Of a stretch of DNA of 64,000 bases, positions 37,239 to 45,424 are shown in pieces. The position numbers were made by a program, and so were the translations under genes. How positions within the stretch are numbered: position 1 is the first letter of the stretch; each line of letters opens with the position of its first letter. The stretch comes from Myxococcota bacterium (GTDB lineage Bacteria; Myxococcota; B64-G9): contig JAKLGA010000010.1 in assembly GCA_022710975.1 (NCBI GenBank), positions 62,001 through 126,000 of the forward strand, in the 5' to 3' direction. The notes beneath the pieces are model-generated. The model ran no database searches. It was not told where the DNA came from and saw nothing but the letters and a program-made list of their open reading frames with translations.

Positions 37239-38093
37239 ATGGTCGCGGTGCGTGAGGTCCGCAGGGTGCTGACCGCCAGGCCGACCCGCGAGGGCGCCGG
37301 GGTGCGGCTGCGGCGGGTCTTCGGCGAGGTGAGCGCGGAGCTCGATCCGTTCCTGCTGCTCGACGACTTCGGCTCGGACGATCCGGCCGACTACCTGGCC
37401 GGCTTCCCCTGGCACCCCCACCGGGGCATCGAGACCATCACCTGGATGCTGGCCGGGGAGGTGGCCCACGGCGACAGCCTCGGCAACCGCGGGGTGATCG
37501 GCCCGGGCGAGGTGCAGTGGATGACCGCCGGCGCCGGCATCATCCACCAGGAGATGCCGCGCGCCGCCGCGCGCCTGCGCGGGTTCCAGCTCTGGGCCAA
37601 CCTGCCGCGGTCCCACAAGCTGATGCCGCCGCGCTACCGCGAGGTGAAGGCCGGAGACATCCCCCGGGTCCGGCCGGCCGCGGGAGTCGAGGTGGCCCTC
37701 GTCTGCGGCCGGCTCGGGGGGCAGACCGGCCCGGTCACGGACATCGTCACCGCGCCGACCTACCTCGAGCTGCGGCTCGAGCCAGGGGCGGAGGTCGAGC
37801 TGCCCCTGGCCGACGGGCACAACGCCCTCGTGTACGTCCACGAGGGCGGCCTGCGCCCCGCGGGCGGCGGGCCGCAGGCGGACGCGGGCCAGGCCCTCGT
37901 CCTCTCGGCGCGGGGCGTGTTCCGCGCCCTCGCCGCGGAGGCCGGCGCGCGCTGCCTGCTGGCCTCCGGCCAGCCGCTCGGCGAGCCGGTGGCCTGGGGC
38001 GGCCCGATCGTGATGAACACGCAGGCGGAGCTCGACCAGGCCTTCCAGGAGTACCAGGCCGGAACGTTCCTGGACCGGACCAGGCGGCCCTGA
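37239..38093 (+). CDS. Pirin-family bicupin
   Basis: The 284-residue product has the pirin N-terminal cupin with metal ligands H59 and H61 (FPWHPHRGIET) and H103 and E105 (IIHQEMP), plus a second cupin-like C-terminal half. These four residues match the iron site of characterised pirins, some of which oxidise quercetin or act as redox-sensitive regulators. There is no signal peptide, so it is cytoplasmic. The start at 37239 follows GGGGAGGTGGAGC. Its substrate or partner cannot be told from the context. The gene ends 11 bp before the 37-bp hairpin repeats. Confidence 0.92.
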   Translation: MVAVREVRRVLTARPTREGAGVRLRRVFGEVSAELDPFLLLDDFGSDDPADYLAGFPWHPHRGIETITWMLAGEVAHGDSLGNRGVIGPGEVQWMTAGAGIIHQEMPRAAARLRGFQLWANLPRSHKLMPPRYREVKAGDIPRVRPAAGVEVALVCGRLGGQTGPVTDIVTAPTYLELRLEPGAEVELPLADGHNALVYVHEGGLRPAGGGPQADAGQALVLSARGVFRALAAEAGARCLLASGQPLGEPVAWGGPIVMNTQAELDQAFQEYQAGTFLDRTRRP

Positions 38094-38104
38094 GGAGGCG
38101 GGGG

Positions 38105-38294
38105 GCTAGCATTTCTTCGCCCTGGGACACGGGCTCGAAATGCTAGTATTTCTTCGCCCTGGGATGCGGGCTCGAAATGCTAGCTTTTCTTCGCCCTGGG
38201 ACACGGGCTCGAAATGCTAGCATTTCTTCGCCCTGGGACACGGGCTCGAAATGCTAGTATTTCTTCGCCCCGGGACTCGGGCTCGAAATGCTAG
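38105..38294. repeat. Five tandem 37-bp hairpin repeats
   Basis: Five head-to-tail copies of a 37-bp unit (38105-38289) end in a partial sixth (GCTAG, 38290-38294). Copies differ at only a few positions. Each unit begins GCTAGCATTTC and ends GAAAT, which pairs with ATTTC across the unit, while an inner GCCC pairs with GGGC, so each copy forms a hairpin. The array fills the gap between convergent genes, and the stop codon of the minus-strand gene (TAG, 38291-38293) lies in the terminal GCTAG. It probably acts as a bidirectional transcription end or RNA-stability element. No spacers are present, so it is not a CRISPR array. Confidence 0.9.
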
Positions 38295-40276
38295 GGGTTC
38301 TGGCGGGGGTGGAGGGTCCAGGTGCCCTGGACCGTGCCGATGGCCGGCTGGAGGGCCTGCATGCAGTCCATGGTGAAGCTGCCCGAGGGGGCCTGGAGGT
38401 CGGTGATCTCCACGTCCGCGAACTGCGCGCACATGGTGCCCTGGCGGGTCTGGTAGTTGACCACCACCGGGATGCTGTCTCCCCCCTCGCACTCGTAGGG
38501 CCAGATGAGCTGGAAGTTGAGCCAGCGGGCCTTGAGGGGATCCTCCTTGAGCACCCGGAACACCACGCCCGCGGGGATGGGCTGCTCACCCGGGCCGGTC
38601 AGGACGCACGGCGTGCCGTCGTCCGGGTTGATGAACGAGGGGGTCTGCATGAAGGCGCTGCCGCGCATGGTCCACTGGACGTAGTCGAGGTAGTCGCCGT
38701 TGCCGCCGTCCGGATCGTCCTGGCCATTGTAGAAGAGCTCGACCTGGCCGTGGATCTGGAAGGTGCCCAGGGTGCTGGTCTGCACCAGGTCGAAGGTGCC
38801 CTGCGGCCCCTCGGGCGGCAGCTTGAGCACGAACTTGGTCTCGTCCTTGCTCTTGTCGTTGGGGATGTCCACCAGGGCGCCGCTCATGTCCTTGCCGGAG
38901 GTCTTGAAGCGGATGCGGTTCTCGCCCGCGACCAGGACCAGCGGCACCGAGAAGTCCTTCTGCCCCAGGGCCAGCGTCTTGGTCTGCTCCTCGCCGTAGG
39001 TCCCGTCCGGGTACTCGACCTGCACCCGCACTTCCTCGATCCGCACCTGCCCGGATTCGAGCTTACCCTCGAGCTGCACCTCGTACTCCGAGACCTCCTC
39101 GCCGTTCTGGTGCGAAGTGATCTCGATCTTGGTCTGGTTCTCCTGGTGGAAGCCGGCCTGGGCGTCCTGCAGGATGGCGGCGAAGCCCTCGATCGGGGGC
39201 GGATCGCCCATCACGTTGACCTGGTTCCAGGTGCCGTACTTGATGGTGGCCGTCTTCCCGTCGAGCGAGAAGGCGTAGTCGATGGCCTTCCACTGGCCCG
39301 GCCAGTTCGAGTCGTACACCGCGATCTGGTTGTCGCTGAAGCCGATGGCCAGCAGGGCGTGCTCGCCGTTGCCCGAGACGCCGATCTGGACTGCCACCTC
39401 GCCCGCCATCAGGGCGCCCTGGATGGTCACCACGGCCTGGGCCGGGGGCAGCACGGCGAATTCCGCCCCGGCGAGCGCGGTCGAGAGGTGGGCCCGGGTG
39501 GCGATCACCTCCTGGGCGGTGATGGACCTCTCCATGGCCTCGCTAGGCACGATGTCGCGGAACATCGTGTACAGGCCGCCGCCGTGGCCGAGCTTGTACC
39601 ACTTGGTGAAGGCCGCGATGCCCACGCAGCGTCCGCCCGGGGCGTACTCGTCGCGGATGGTGTTGGCGAAGGAGAACCCGTCGTTGCCCGGCCGGAAGCC
39701 GTTGAAGTAGATGCTGTCCCCGGAGGCCGGCAACGTGTTCTTCCAGGTGAAGTTCGAGGCGTGCCAGGTGAGGAAGCCGGCCCGGCCGCTGGTGCGGTCG
39801 AGGGGCAACGGCTCGAGCACCCGGAGGGCTCCCTCCGGGGTGATGTAGAAGGGGACGGGGTAGGCCTCGGGCTCGGTGAAGGGGAACTCGATCCGCAGCG
39901 CAGCCCCGAACTCGCGCTGGCCCTCCGACTCGAGCACCAGCACCAGCGCGGGCTGCTCGCCCGCGGGGATGTTGGTGAACGAGCCGCCCTGGTCGTGCCC
40001 CAGGTGGAACACGGTCGGCGCGGACACCGCGCCCGCGGGGAAGGTCACCACCACCCCCTCGAGCGGCGAGCCGGCCGGGCCCTCGAGCGTGCCGCCGGCC
40101 GGATCGATGGTGGCCTGGGCCAGCATGCTCTGGGTGCCCTGGGTGTAGCCCGCGGGCGGGGCGGCCTGCTGGGCGGCCCAGTCGATGCCGCCGCCGCCCG
40201 ACTCGCCACACGCCGCGCCGGCCAGGCCCAGGACGACGCCACCGAGGAACACTAGACGTTTGACGAGTTGGTCCAC
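38291..40276 (-). CDS. Lipoprotein with ZU5-like and papain-like cysteine peptidase domains
   Basis: The 661-residue product starts at a GTG at 40276 behind GGAAGGAAGGAGACC. A lipobox-like LAGAAC places the lipidated Cys at 23. Residues about 58-135 resemble a ZU5 domain (GGTLEGPAGSPLEGVVVTFP, then AGAVSAPTVFHL). Residues about 205-340 look like a papain-like cysteine peptidase: C217 in GGRCVGIAAFTKWYK, H306 in GEHALLAIGF and D322/N324 in VYDSNWPG, in the right order for a Cys-His-Asx triad. Residues about 375-530 are Ig-like, and the last 130 form a beta domain. It may be a secreted protease or a non-catalytic relative. Its stop codon sits in the 37-bp repeat array. Confidence 0.85.
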   Translation of the reverse strand: MDQLVKRLVFLGGVVLGLAGAACGESGGGGIDWAAQQAAPPAGYTQGTQSMLAQATIDPAGGTLEGPAGSPLEGVVVTFPAGAVSAPTVFHLGHDQGGSFTNIPAGEQPALVLVLESEGQREFGAALRIEFPFTEPEAYPVPFYITPEGALRVLEPLPLDRTSGRAGFLTWHASNFTWKNTLPASGDSIYFNGFRPGNDGFSFANTIRDEYAPGGRCVGIAAFTKWYKLGHGGGLYTMFRDIVPSEAMERSITAQEVIATRAHLSTALAGAEFAVLPPAQAVVTIQGALMAGEVAVQIGVSGNGEHALLAIGFSDNQIAVYDSNWPGQWKAIDYAFSLDGKTATIKYGTWNQVNVMGDPPPIEGFAAILQDAQAGFHQENQTKIEITSHQNGEEVSEYEVQLEGKLESGQVRIEEVRVQVEYPDGTYGEEQTKTLALGQKDFSVPLVLVAGENRIRFKTSGKDMSGALVDIPNDKSKDETKFVLKLPPEGPQGTFDLVQTSTLGTFQIHGQVELFYNGQDDPDGGNGDYLDYVQWTMRGSAFMQTPSFINPDDGTPCVLTGPGEQPIPAGVVFRVLKEDPLKARWLNFQLIWPYECEGGDSIPVVVNYQTRQGTMCAQFADVEITDLQAPSGSFTMDCMQALQPAIGTVQGTWTLHPRQNP

Positions 40277-40365
40277 GACGGTCTCCTTCCTTCCCCGGCA
40301 GCATTGCCGGGGCCCGCCCCTGCGGCAGCATTCCTAGCGTGAAACGGGCAGCGCCACAAGTGCGC

Positions 40366-41898
40366 TCAGGGCGCCGAGCTCGCCAGCGCGTCCAGGCACT
40401 CCTGGTAGGCCTCGAACAGGAGCGGGGTGGTCTCCGGGCTGACCGCGAAACCCTCGCCGTACTGCGGCTCGTCCCGCCCGTAGGCGTAGGGCGCCTCGCG
40501 GTCGAACTGGCACCTCGGCACCAGGTAGCCCAGCTCGTCGTTGGCCAGGCCGAGGACGACGCGGACGGCGTCGGGCCGCAGGCGCGACTCCAGCGGGGCC
40601 TCGCACGGGGCGCCCTGGAAGTCCGCGCCGGGATCCTGGGGCTGCTGGTAGAAGGTCTCGCCGGCCGGGCCCACCAGGGCCGACTCCGGGTACATCTCGC
40701 CCGGGGCGGTGGCGATCTGGAGCGCGCCGAGCTCGATCACCGCCACCTCGGTGCGGACGAACCGGCCGTACAGGGCCGGCTCGGCCTCGCGGCCCCGCTC
40801 GTCGTAGGCCTGGCGGGGCAGCAGGCCCATCATCACCGCGGCCGTCATCTCGAGGTTGTCGAAGGGCAGCAGCACCTCGCGGGCCTGCCAGCGCAGGCGG
40901 CCGTCCAGGGTCGCGTCCTCGCCGTCCTCGGCCAGGGCCCGCAGCGCCTCCTCGGCCACCAGGCCGCCCAGGCGCTCGGCCTTCTCGAAGCTCTCGTCGG
41001 GCAGCGGGGCGCCGGACGGATCGAGGACCGTGACGTGCAGGGGGTTCAGCAGCCCGCCCAGGGCGCCCTGCCAGTAGAGGCCGATCGCCCCGGGCTGGTC
41101 CGCCTCCAGCCGCCTGCGGAGCGCGCCGGGGAAGTCCGCGGTGAGCAGCGTGTTGTCGCCGTCGAGCGCCTCCGGGTGGTTGGCCCAGTGCACCACGGTC
41201 GCCAGCGGGCTGCCGTCGTCCGGGCGCTCGAAGGCGATGGCGGTGACGCGCTCGTCGAGGGCCTGCGGCTGGCGGCTGTCGTGCACCAGGCCGTCCGTGT
41301 GGCCCACGGCGGCCCGCAGGCGGACCGGCTCGAGGCGCGCCAGGGCCGCGGACAGGCCGGCCACGAGCTCCGCCCGGGCGCGGGCCAGGTAGTGCTCGTC
41401 CCGGCCGGTGTGAGCCACGTCGGGCCCCCACAGCCCGATGGTGTCCGGGCCCTCGTGATCGTGGGTGGAGCTGACCACCAGGTAGCCCAGCTCCAGCCCG
41501 GCCGCGCGCGCGTCGGCGCGCAGGAGCTCCAGATCGTCGCGCAGGAAGCCGACCCAGTCCACGCTCACCACGGCCAGGCTCCGGCCGTCCCGCTCGAGCA
41601 CGAGCAGCCGCGCCTCGATGGGGTCGTGGATCCCGGTCGCGTACCGGCCCGAGCTGAAACCGGCGATCCACACGGGGTCCCACTGCCCGTCCCCGTCCAG
41701 GTCCTCGAGCGGCTCGCCCGGCTGCCAGCGGCCGTCCTGGTCGAGGTCGCTGAAGCTCTCGACGGCCGGCGTGAGGTCCACGATCCCGGCCGCGGCCCGC
41801 AGGCCCGGCGCCTGTCCAGGGTCGCAGCCCAGGGGCAGCAACACGAGCAGGCAGAGCGACGCCGGGAGGCGGGCGCCGGCTGGGGGAGGGACTGGCAT
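40366..41898 (-). CDS. Neutral ceramidase-like lipoprotein
   Basis: The 510-residue product starts at the ATG at 41898 (MPVPPPAG) and carries a lipobox PLGC with the lipidated Cys at 25. The frame is open upstream without a signal. The body resembles the neutral/alkaline non-lysosomal ceramidase N-terminal domain: SVDWVGFLRDD, the metal-site stretch SSTHDHEGPDTIGLWG, VVHWANHPEAL and GALGGLLNP. An insertion near residues 50-75 (DLDQDGRWQPG, DLDGDGQWDP) looks like paired calcium loops. Known members hydrolyse the N-acyl bond of ceramide using zinc; many bacterial relatives have unknown substrates. The gene is divergent from the glycosidase gene at 42059. Confidence 0.88.
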   Translation of the reverse strand: MPVPPPAGARLPASLCLLVLLPLGCDPGQAPGLRAAAGIVDLTPAVESFSDLDQDGRWQPGEPLEDLDGDGQWDPVWIAGFSSGRYATGIHDPIEARLLVLERDGRSLAVVSVDWVGFLRDDLELLRADARAAGLELGYLVVSSTHDHEGPDTIGLWGPDVAHTGRDEHYLARARAELVAGLSAALARLEPVRLRAAVGHTDGLVHDSRQPQALDERVTAIAFERPDDGSPLATVVHWANHPEALDGDNTLLTADFPGALRRRLEADQPGAIGLYWQGALGGLLNPLHVTVLDPSGAPLPDESFEKAERLGGLVAEEALRALAEDGEDATLDGRLRWQAREVLLPFDNLEMTAAVMMGLLPRQAYDERGREAEPALYGRFVRTEVAVIELGALQIATAPGEMYPESALVGPAGETFYQQPQDPGADFQGAPCEAPLESRLRPDAVRVVLGLANDELGYLVPRCQFDREAPYAYGRDEPQYGEGFAVSPETTPLLFEAYQECLDALASSAP

Positions 41899-42058
41899 GC
41901 TGCCGCACTCTAGCCCTTCCGCGCGCCCGCGGCCAGGGGCAACCGTCGCGCTCCGCCACGAGGGTGGCATGACGCGGGCAGGGCCACGCCCAGGGCCAAG
42001 CGACCCTGTGTTATCCTGCTGTCGAGGCCGGCGGAGCGAACCACGGCGCGGAGGGAAC

Positions 42059-43738
42059 ATGATGCGAGCCCTGTGGATCGCGGCGGTGGGAAGCGCGGCG
42101 CTCGTCCTCGCTGCTGCGCCCGGGCGGGCCGCGGTGATCGATCTCGATCCTGGCACCACCTACCAGACCCTGAGCGACTGGGAGGCCATCTGCTATTGCG
42201 CCGACGAGTCCCCGGCCTACCCGCTGTTCATCGGCGAGGTCCAGGACCGCGCCCTCGACGAGCTGGGCATCACCCGCATTCGCCTGGAGGTGCGCTCCGG
42301 CGTGGAGAACGATCAGGACTACTACGCCCTGCAGCGCGACGGCGCCATCGACTACGCCACCTGGCGCTGCAACCGCTACGCGACGGTCAACGACGACGCC
42401 GACCCGGATCACCTTCGCCCGGAGGGTTTTCACTTCACCGAGCTGGACGAGCGGGTGCGGGAGTTCGTCGAGCCGCTGCGCCAGCGCATGCTGGCCCGCG
42501 GCCAGGCCCTGGTCGTCAACCTCAACTACGTGGCCTTCACCGGGCAGATCACCTGCGGCGGGCTCTACCAGCACGATACGCCCGCGGAGTACGCCGAGCT
42601 CATGCTGGCCACCTTCAAGCACCTCCAGGACACCTTCGGCTGGGTGCCGGACTACCTCGAGGTGATCCTGGAGCCCGACAACTCGGCGCAGTGGCGCAGC
42701 GGCACCTTCATCGGCCAGGCCATCGTGGCCACGGACGCCAAGCTCCACGCGGCGGGCTTCCACCCGCGCTTCATCGCCCCCTCCAACACGAACATGGGCA
42801 ACGCGGTCACCTACTTCGACGACATGATCCAGGTGGCCGGGGTGCAGCCGCTGCTGGCCGAGTTGTGCTACCACCGCTACGGCGGCGTCTCCCTGCAGAA
42901 CCTGCAGGCCATCGCCCAGCGGGGTGCGCAGCACGGCGTCGGCACCAGCATGCTGGAGTGGTGGGCGGACGGGAACACCTCCCACACCCTGCACGAGGAC
43001 CTGAAGGTGGGGAACAACGCCGCCTGGCAGCGCGGCGTGTTCTGCAGCGAGGGTGCGCCGGACAGCTCCGCGGCCCTGTACCGGGTGGACACCGGCGATC
43101 CCCAGAACCCGAGGGTGGTCACCAACGGCGGCACCTGGTTCATGCGCCAGTACATGCGTTTCGTGCGCCCCGGGGCGGTGCGCATCGGGGCCGCCTCGGA
43201 CGACGGCGCCTTCGATCCCCTGGCCTTCGTGCACCCCGAGCTCGGCGCGACCGTGGTGATCCTGGCCGCGGCAGGGGGGAGCTTCACGGTGCGCGGGCTT
43301 CCCACGGGCCGCTACGGGGTGCGCTACACCACCGGCAGCGGCAACATCCCGGTGGAGCACGACGTGGCCTTGCCCGAGGTGGACCTGGCCTCCGGGGAGG
43401 AGCTGGTGAGCGCCATCCCCGCGGCGGGTGTGCTGACCGTGTACCGCGTCCCCGGGGTGGAGCCAGACGGCGGGCTCGACGGCGAGGACGCAGGGTTGGA
43501 CGCGGGCGAGGACGCCGGCGAAGATGCGGGCCACGATGCGGGGCCGGACGAGGGCGAGGATCCGGGGGAGGATCCGGGCGTGGACGACCGCGCGGGCCAG
43601 GGAGACGACCACGGCCCCGACGCTCGCCCGGAGGGCTGCTCCTGTGGTGGGGTGGAGGGCCTGGCGCTTCACGGTGTGTGGCTGCTGCCCTGGCTGCTCC
43701 TGCGCCGCCGGAAGCTCGGCGGAAGACAGCAGGGCTGA
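42059..43738 (+). CDS. Secreted GH30-like glycosidase with MYXO-CTERM-like tail
   Basis: The 559-residue product has a signal peptide (MMRALWIAAVGSAALVLAAAPGRA) and a TIM-barrel-like body with candidate catalytic acids E205 (EVILEPDNSAQ) and E300 (SMLEWWADG), placed as in clan GH-A retaining glycosidases such as GH30. A beta domain follows (about 370-470). A Glu/Asp/Gly low-complexity linker (about 475-525) leads to the tail GCSCGG, a hydrophobic helix and LLRRRKLGG, a MYXO-CTERM-type cell-surface sorting signal. RBS GGAGGGAAC precedes the first ATG. Substrate is unknown. The tail is the best single pointer to the host phylum. Confidence 0.87.
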   Translation: MMRALWIAAVGSAALVLAAAPGRAAVIDLDPGTTYQTLSDWEAICYCADESPAYPLFIGEVQDRALDELGITRIRLEVRSGVENDQDYYALQRDGAIDYATWRCNRYATVNDDADPDHLRPEGFHFTELDERVREFVEPLRQRMLARGQALVVNLNYVAFTGQITCGGLYQHDTPAEYAELMLATFKHLQDTFGWVPDYLEVILEPDNSAQWRSGTFIGQAIVATDAKLHAAGFHPRFIAPSNTNMGNAVTYFDDMIQVAGVQPLLAELCYHRYGGVSLQNLQAIAQRGAQHGVGTSMLEWWADGNTSHTLHEDLKVGNNAAWQRGVFCSEGAPDSSAALYRVDTGDPQNPRVVTNGGTWFMRQYMRFVRPGAVRIGAASDDGAFDPLAFVHPELGATVVILAAAGGSFTVRGLPTGRYGVRYTTGSGNIPVEHDVALPEVDLASGEELVSAIPAAGVLTVYRVPGVEPDGGLDGEDAGLDAGEDAGEDAGHDAGPDEGEDPGEDPGVDDRAGQGDDHGPDARPEGCSCGGVEGLALHGVWLLPWLLLRRRKLGGRQQG

Positions 43739-43767
43739 CGGGCTGCGCTCTCCCTGGGAGGACTGGC

Positions 43768-45390
43768 ATGCACCCAGGATCGAACCTGCGCCTGGTCGAG
43801 ATCCTCCTGGCCGCGGCCGTGCTCCTCGCTGGCTGCACGGGCTCGATCTCCGCGAACTCGGAGGAGGACCCAGGAGAGGACGCTGGCGAGGACGGGGCAG
43901 GGGACGGCGCCGAGGATGGGGGAGAAGACGCTGGCGAGGATGGGGGAGAAGACGCCGGCGAGGATGAGGCCGAGGACGACACCGAGGATGGGGCCGAGGA
44001 TGGCGCCGAGGATGGGGCCGCGGACGCTGGCGAGGAGGGGACAGAAGACGCTGGCGAGGATGGGACAGAAGACGCTGGCGAGGAGGGGACGGAAGACGCT
44101 GGCGAGGATGGGACAGAAGACGCTGGCGAAGGTGGGGACGAGGACGCTGGTGCCGATGGCGATGAGGGGGAGGATGCAGACTTGGATGCCGGGGAGGACG
44201 CTGGCGAGGATGCCGGGGAGGATCCGGGTCCCGACGAGGGGGTCGACGAAGACACCGATCCGTGCGAGGGGGTGGACTGCGACGACGGCGATCCGTGCAC
44301 GGACGACGAATGCGTCGACGGCACCTGCTCCTCCAACGCGCTGCCCGACTGGACCGCCTGCGGCGTGGACCAGGTGTGCTTCGGCGGCGCCTGCCTGGCG
44401 CTCGGCTGCGCGGGCGCGCCGCCCACCCCGGCTGGCTGCGACACCTGGGGCGTACCCCGGCCTCTCGACCACGCCCGCTGCCAGCCCGCCGTGGCCTGCG
44501 ACGGCGGGGACGAGGCCAGCGGCGGCGGCAGCCCGGCCTGGCGCGAGCGCGCCTTCCTCACCCTGGTCAACGCGGCCCGCGCGGCGCCCGTCGAGTACCG
44601 CGACGCCTACATGTCCTTCCGCGACGCGAGCGGCGCGAACGTGTTCGACAGCGCCCCGACTCCTCGCCCGCCGCTGGTCTGGAACCACCTGGCGGCCCAG
44701 GCCGCGCGCTTCCACGCCACCGACCGGACGGGCTGCACCACGGGCGAGGTGTACGCGCACAACCTGTGCGACGGGACCGCGTTCGCCACCTGGGTCGGCT
44801 GGTTCGTCGCCGGCGGAGCAGGCGAGGTGTTCTTCGAATGGGCCCTCACCGTGCGGCCGGAGCTGGCGCTGGGGATCGTCAACGGCTTCCTGTGCGACGG
44901 GCTCACCTGGGACATGGCGGGCTACCCGGGCGAGGACTGCGTGAGCGACGGCGACGGCGCCGCCGGGCACCGCCGCCTGCTGGTGCTGGAGCTCGGGTAC
45001 CACAACCTCGGCGCGGGCTTCGCCCGGGTGGGCGGGCAGACCGAGTGGGCCGGGGTGCCGACCACCGCCGCCGCGCCGGCCATCCCGCCGATCGCCTCGG
45101 CGGCCCACTTCTACCGCGGCAGCCAGCTCGTCTTCGGCCTGAACTTCTCGGGCGCGGCCGCCCCGCAGCGCGTGGCGGTGGTGGTCGAGGGGGTGGAGCT
45201 CGAGCTGGCGCTCGAGCTCGGCGGCCCGTCGCTGGGCTTCTACAGCCTTTCGCAGGCGACCGGCGCCGGCTGCCGCTCGTACCACTTCGTGGCGATCGAC
45301 GCGCAGGCACGGCTCTGGCGCTACCCGGCCTCGGGCCAGCTGCGCACCACCCTCGAGGGCGGCTGCGGCGAGGACTTCCTACCCGACTGA
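43768..45390 (+). CDS. CAP-domain (SCP/PR1) lipoprotein with acidic repeat stalk
   Basis: The 540-residue product has a lipobox LLAGC with Cys at 23. Residues about 30-160 are an almost pure Glu/Asp/Gly/Ala repeat (GEDAGEDGTEDAGEEG and similar). A small Cys-rich segment follows (about 161-200, CEGVDCDDGDPCTDDECVDG). The CAP domain spans about 255-425 with RERAFLTLVNAARAAPVEYR, PLVWNHLAAQAARFHATDR and GHRRLLVLELGYHNLGAGFA. CAP proteins are secreted and act as lipid or sterol binders, proteases or adhesins in different lineages. RBS GGGAGGACTGGC precedes the ATG. It lies 29 bp after the glycosidase gene and is probably cotranscribed with it. Confidence 0.9.
   Translation: MHPGSNLRLVEILLAAAVLLAGCTGSISANSEEDPGEDAGEDGAGDGAEDGGEDAGEDGGEDAGEDEAEDDTEDGAEDGAEDGAADAGEEGTEDAGEDGTEDAGEEGTEDAGEDGTEDAGEGGDEDAGADGDEGEDADLDAGEDAGEDAGEDPGPDEGVDEDTDPCEGVDCDDGDPCTDDECVDGTCSSNALPDWTACGVDQVCFGGACLALGCAGAPPTPAGCDTWGVPRPLDHARCQPAVACDGGDEASGGGSPAWRERAFLTLVNAARAAPVEYRDAYMSFRDASGANVFDSAPTPRPPLVWNHLAAQAARFHATDRTGCTTGEVYAHNLCDGTAFATWVGWFVAGGAGEVFFEWALTVRPELALGIVNGFLCDGLTWDMAGYPGEDCVSDGDGAAGHRRLLVLELGYHNLGAGFARVGGQTEWAGVPTTAAAPAIPPIASAAHFYRGSQLVFGLNFSGAAAPQRVAVVVEGVELELALELGGPSLGFYSLSQATGAGCRSYHFVAIDAQARLWRYPASGQLRTTLEGGCGEDFLPD
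43855..44250 (+). repeat. Acidic low-complexity coding repeat
   Basis: Short units such as GAGGACGCTGGCGAGGATGG recur imperfectly through about 390 bp and encode the Glu/Asp-rich stalk of the CAP-domain lipoprotein. The period is a multiple of three, so copy number can change without a frameshift. Confidence 0.8.
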
Positions 45391-45424
45391 GGCGGTCGCG
45401 CCCGCGCGCGCCGGCCCGGGGCGC

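Noticed and set aside
38105-38294. CRISPR-like array
   Set aside because: The repeats are directly tandem with no spacers, and no cas gene is present.
41899-42159. N-terminal extension of the ceramidase-like gene
   Set aside because: It has no ribosome site or signal peptide and overlaps the divergent glycosidase promoter region; the ATG at 41898 gives a clean lipoprotein signal.
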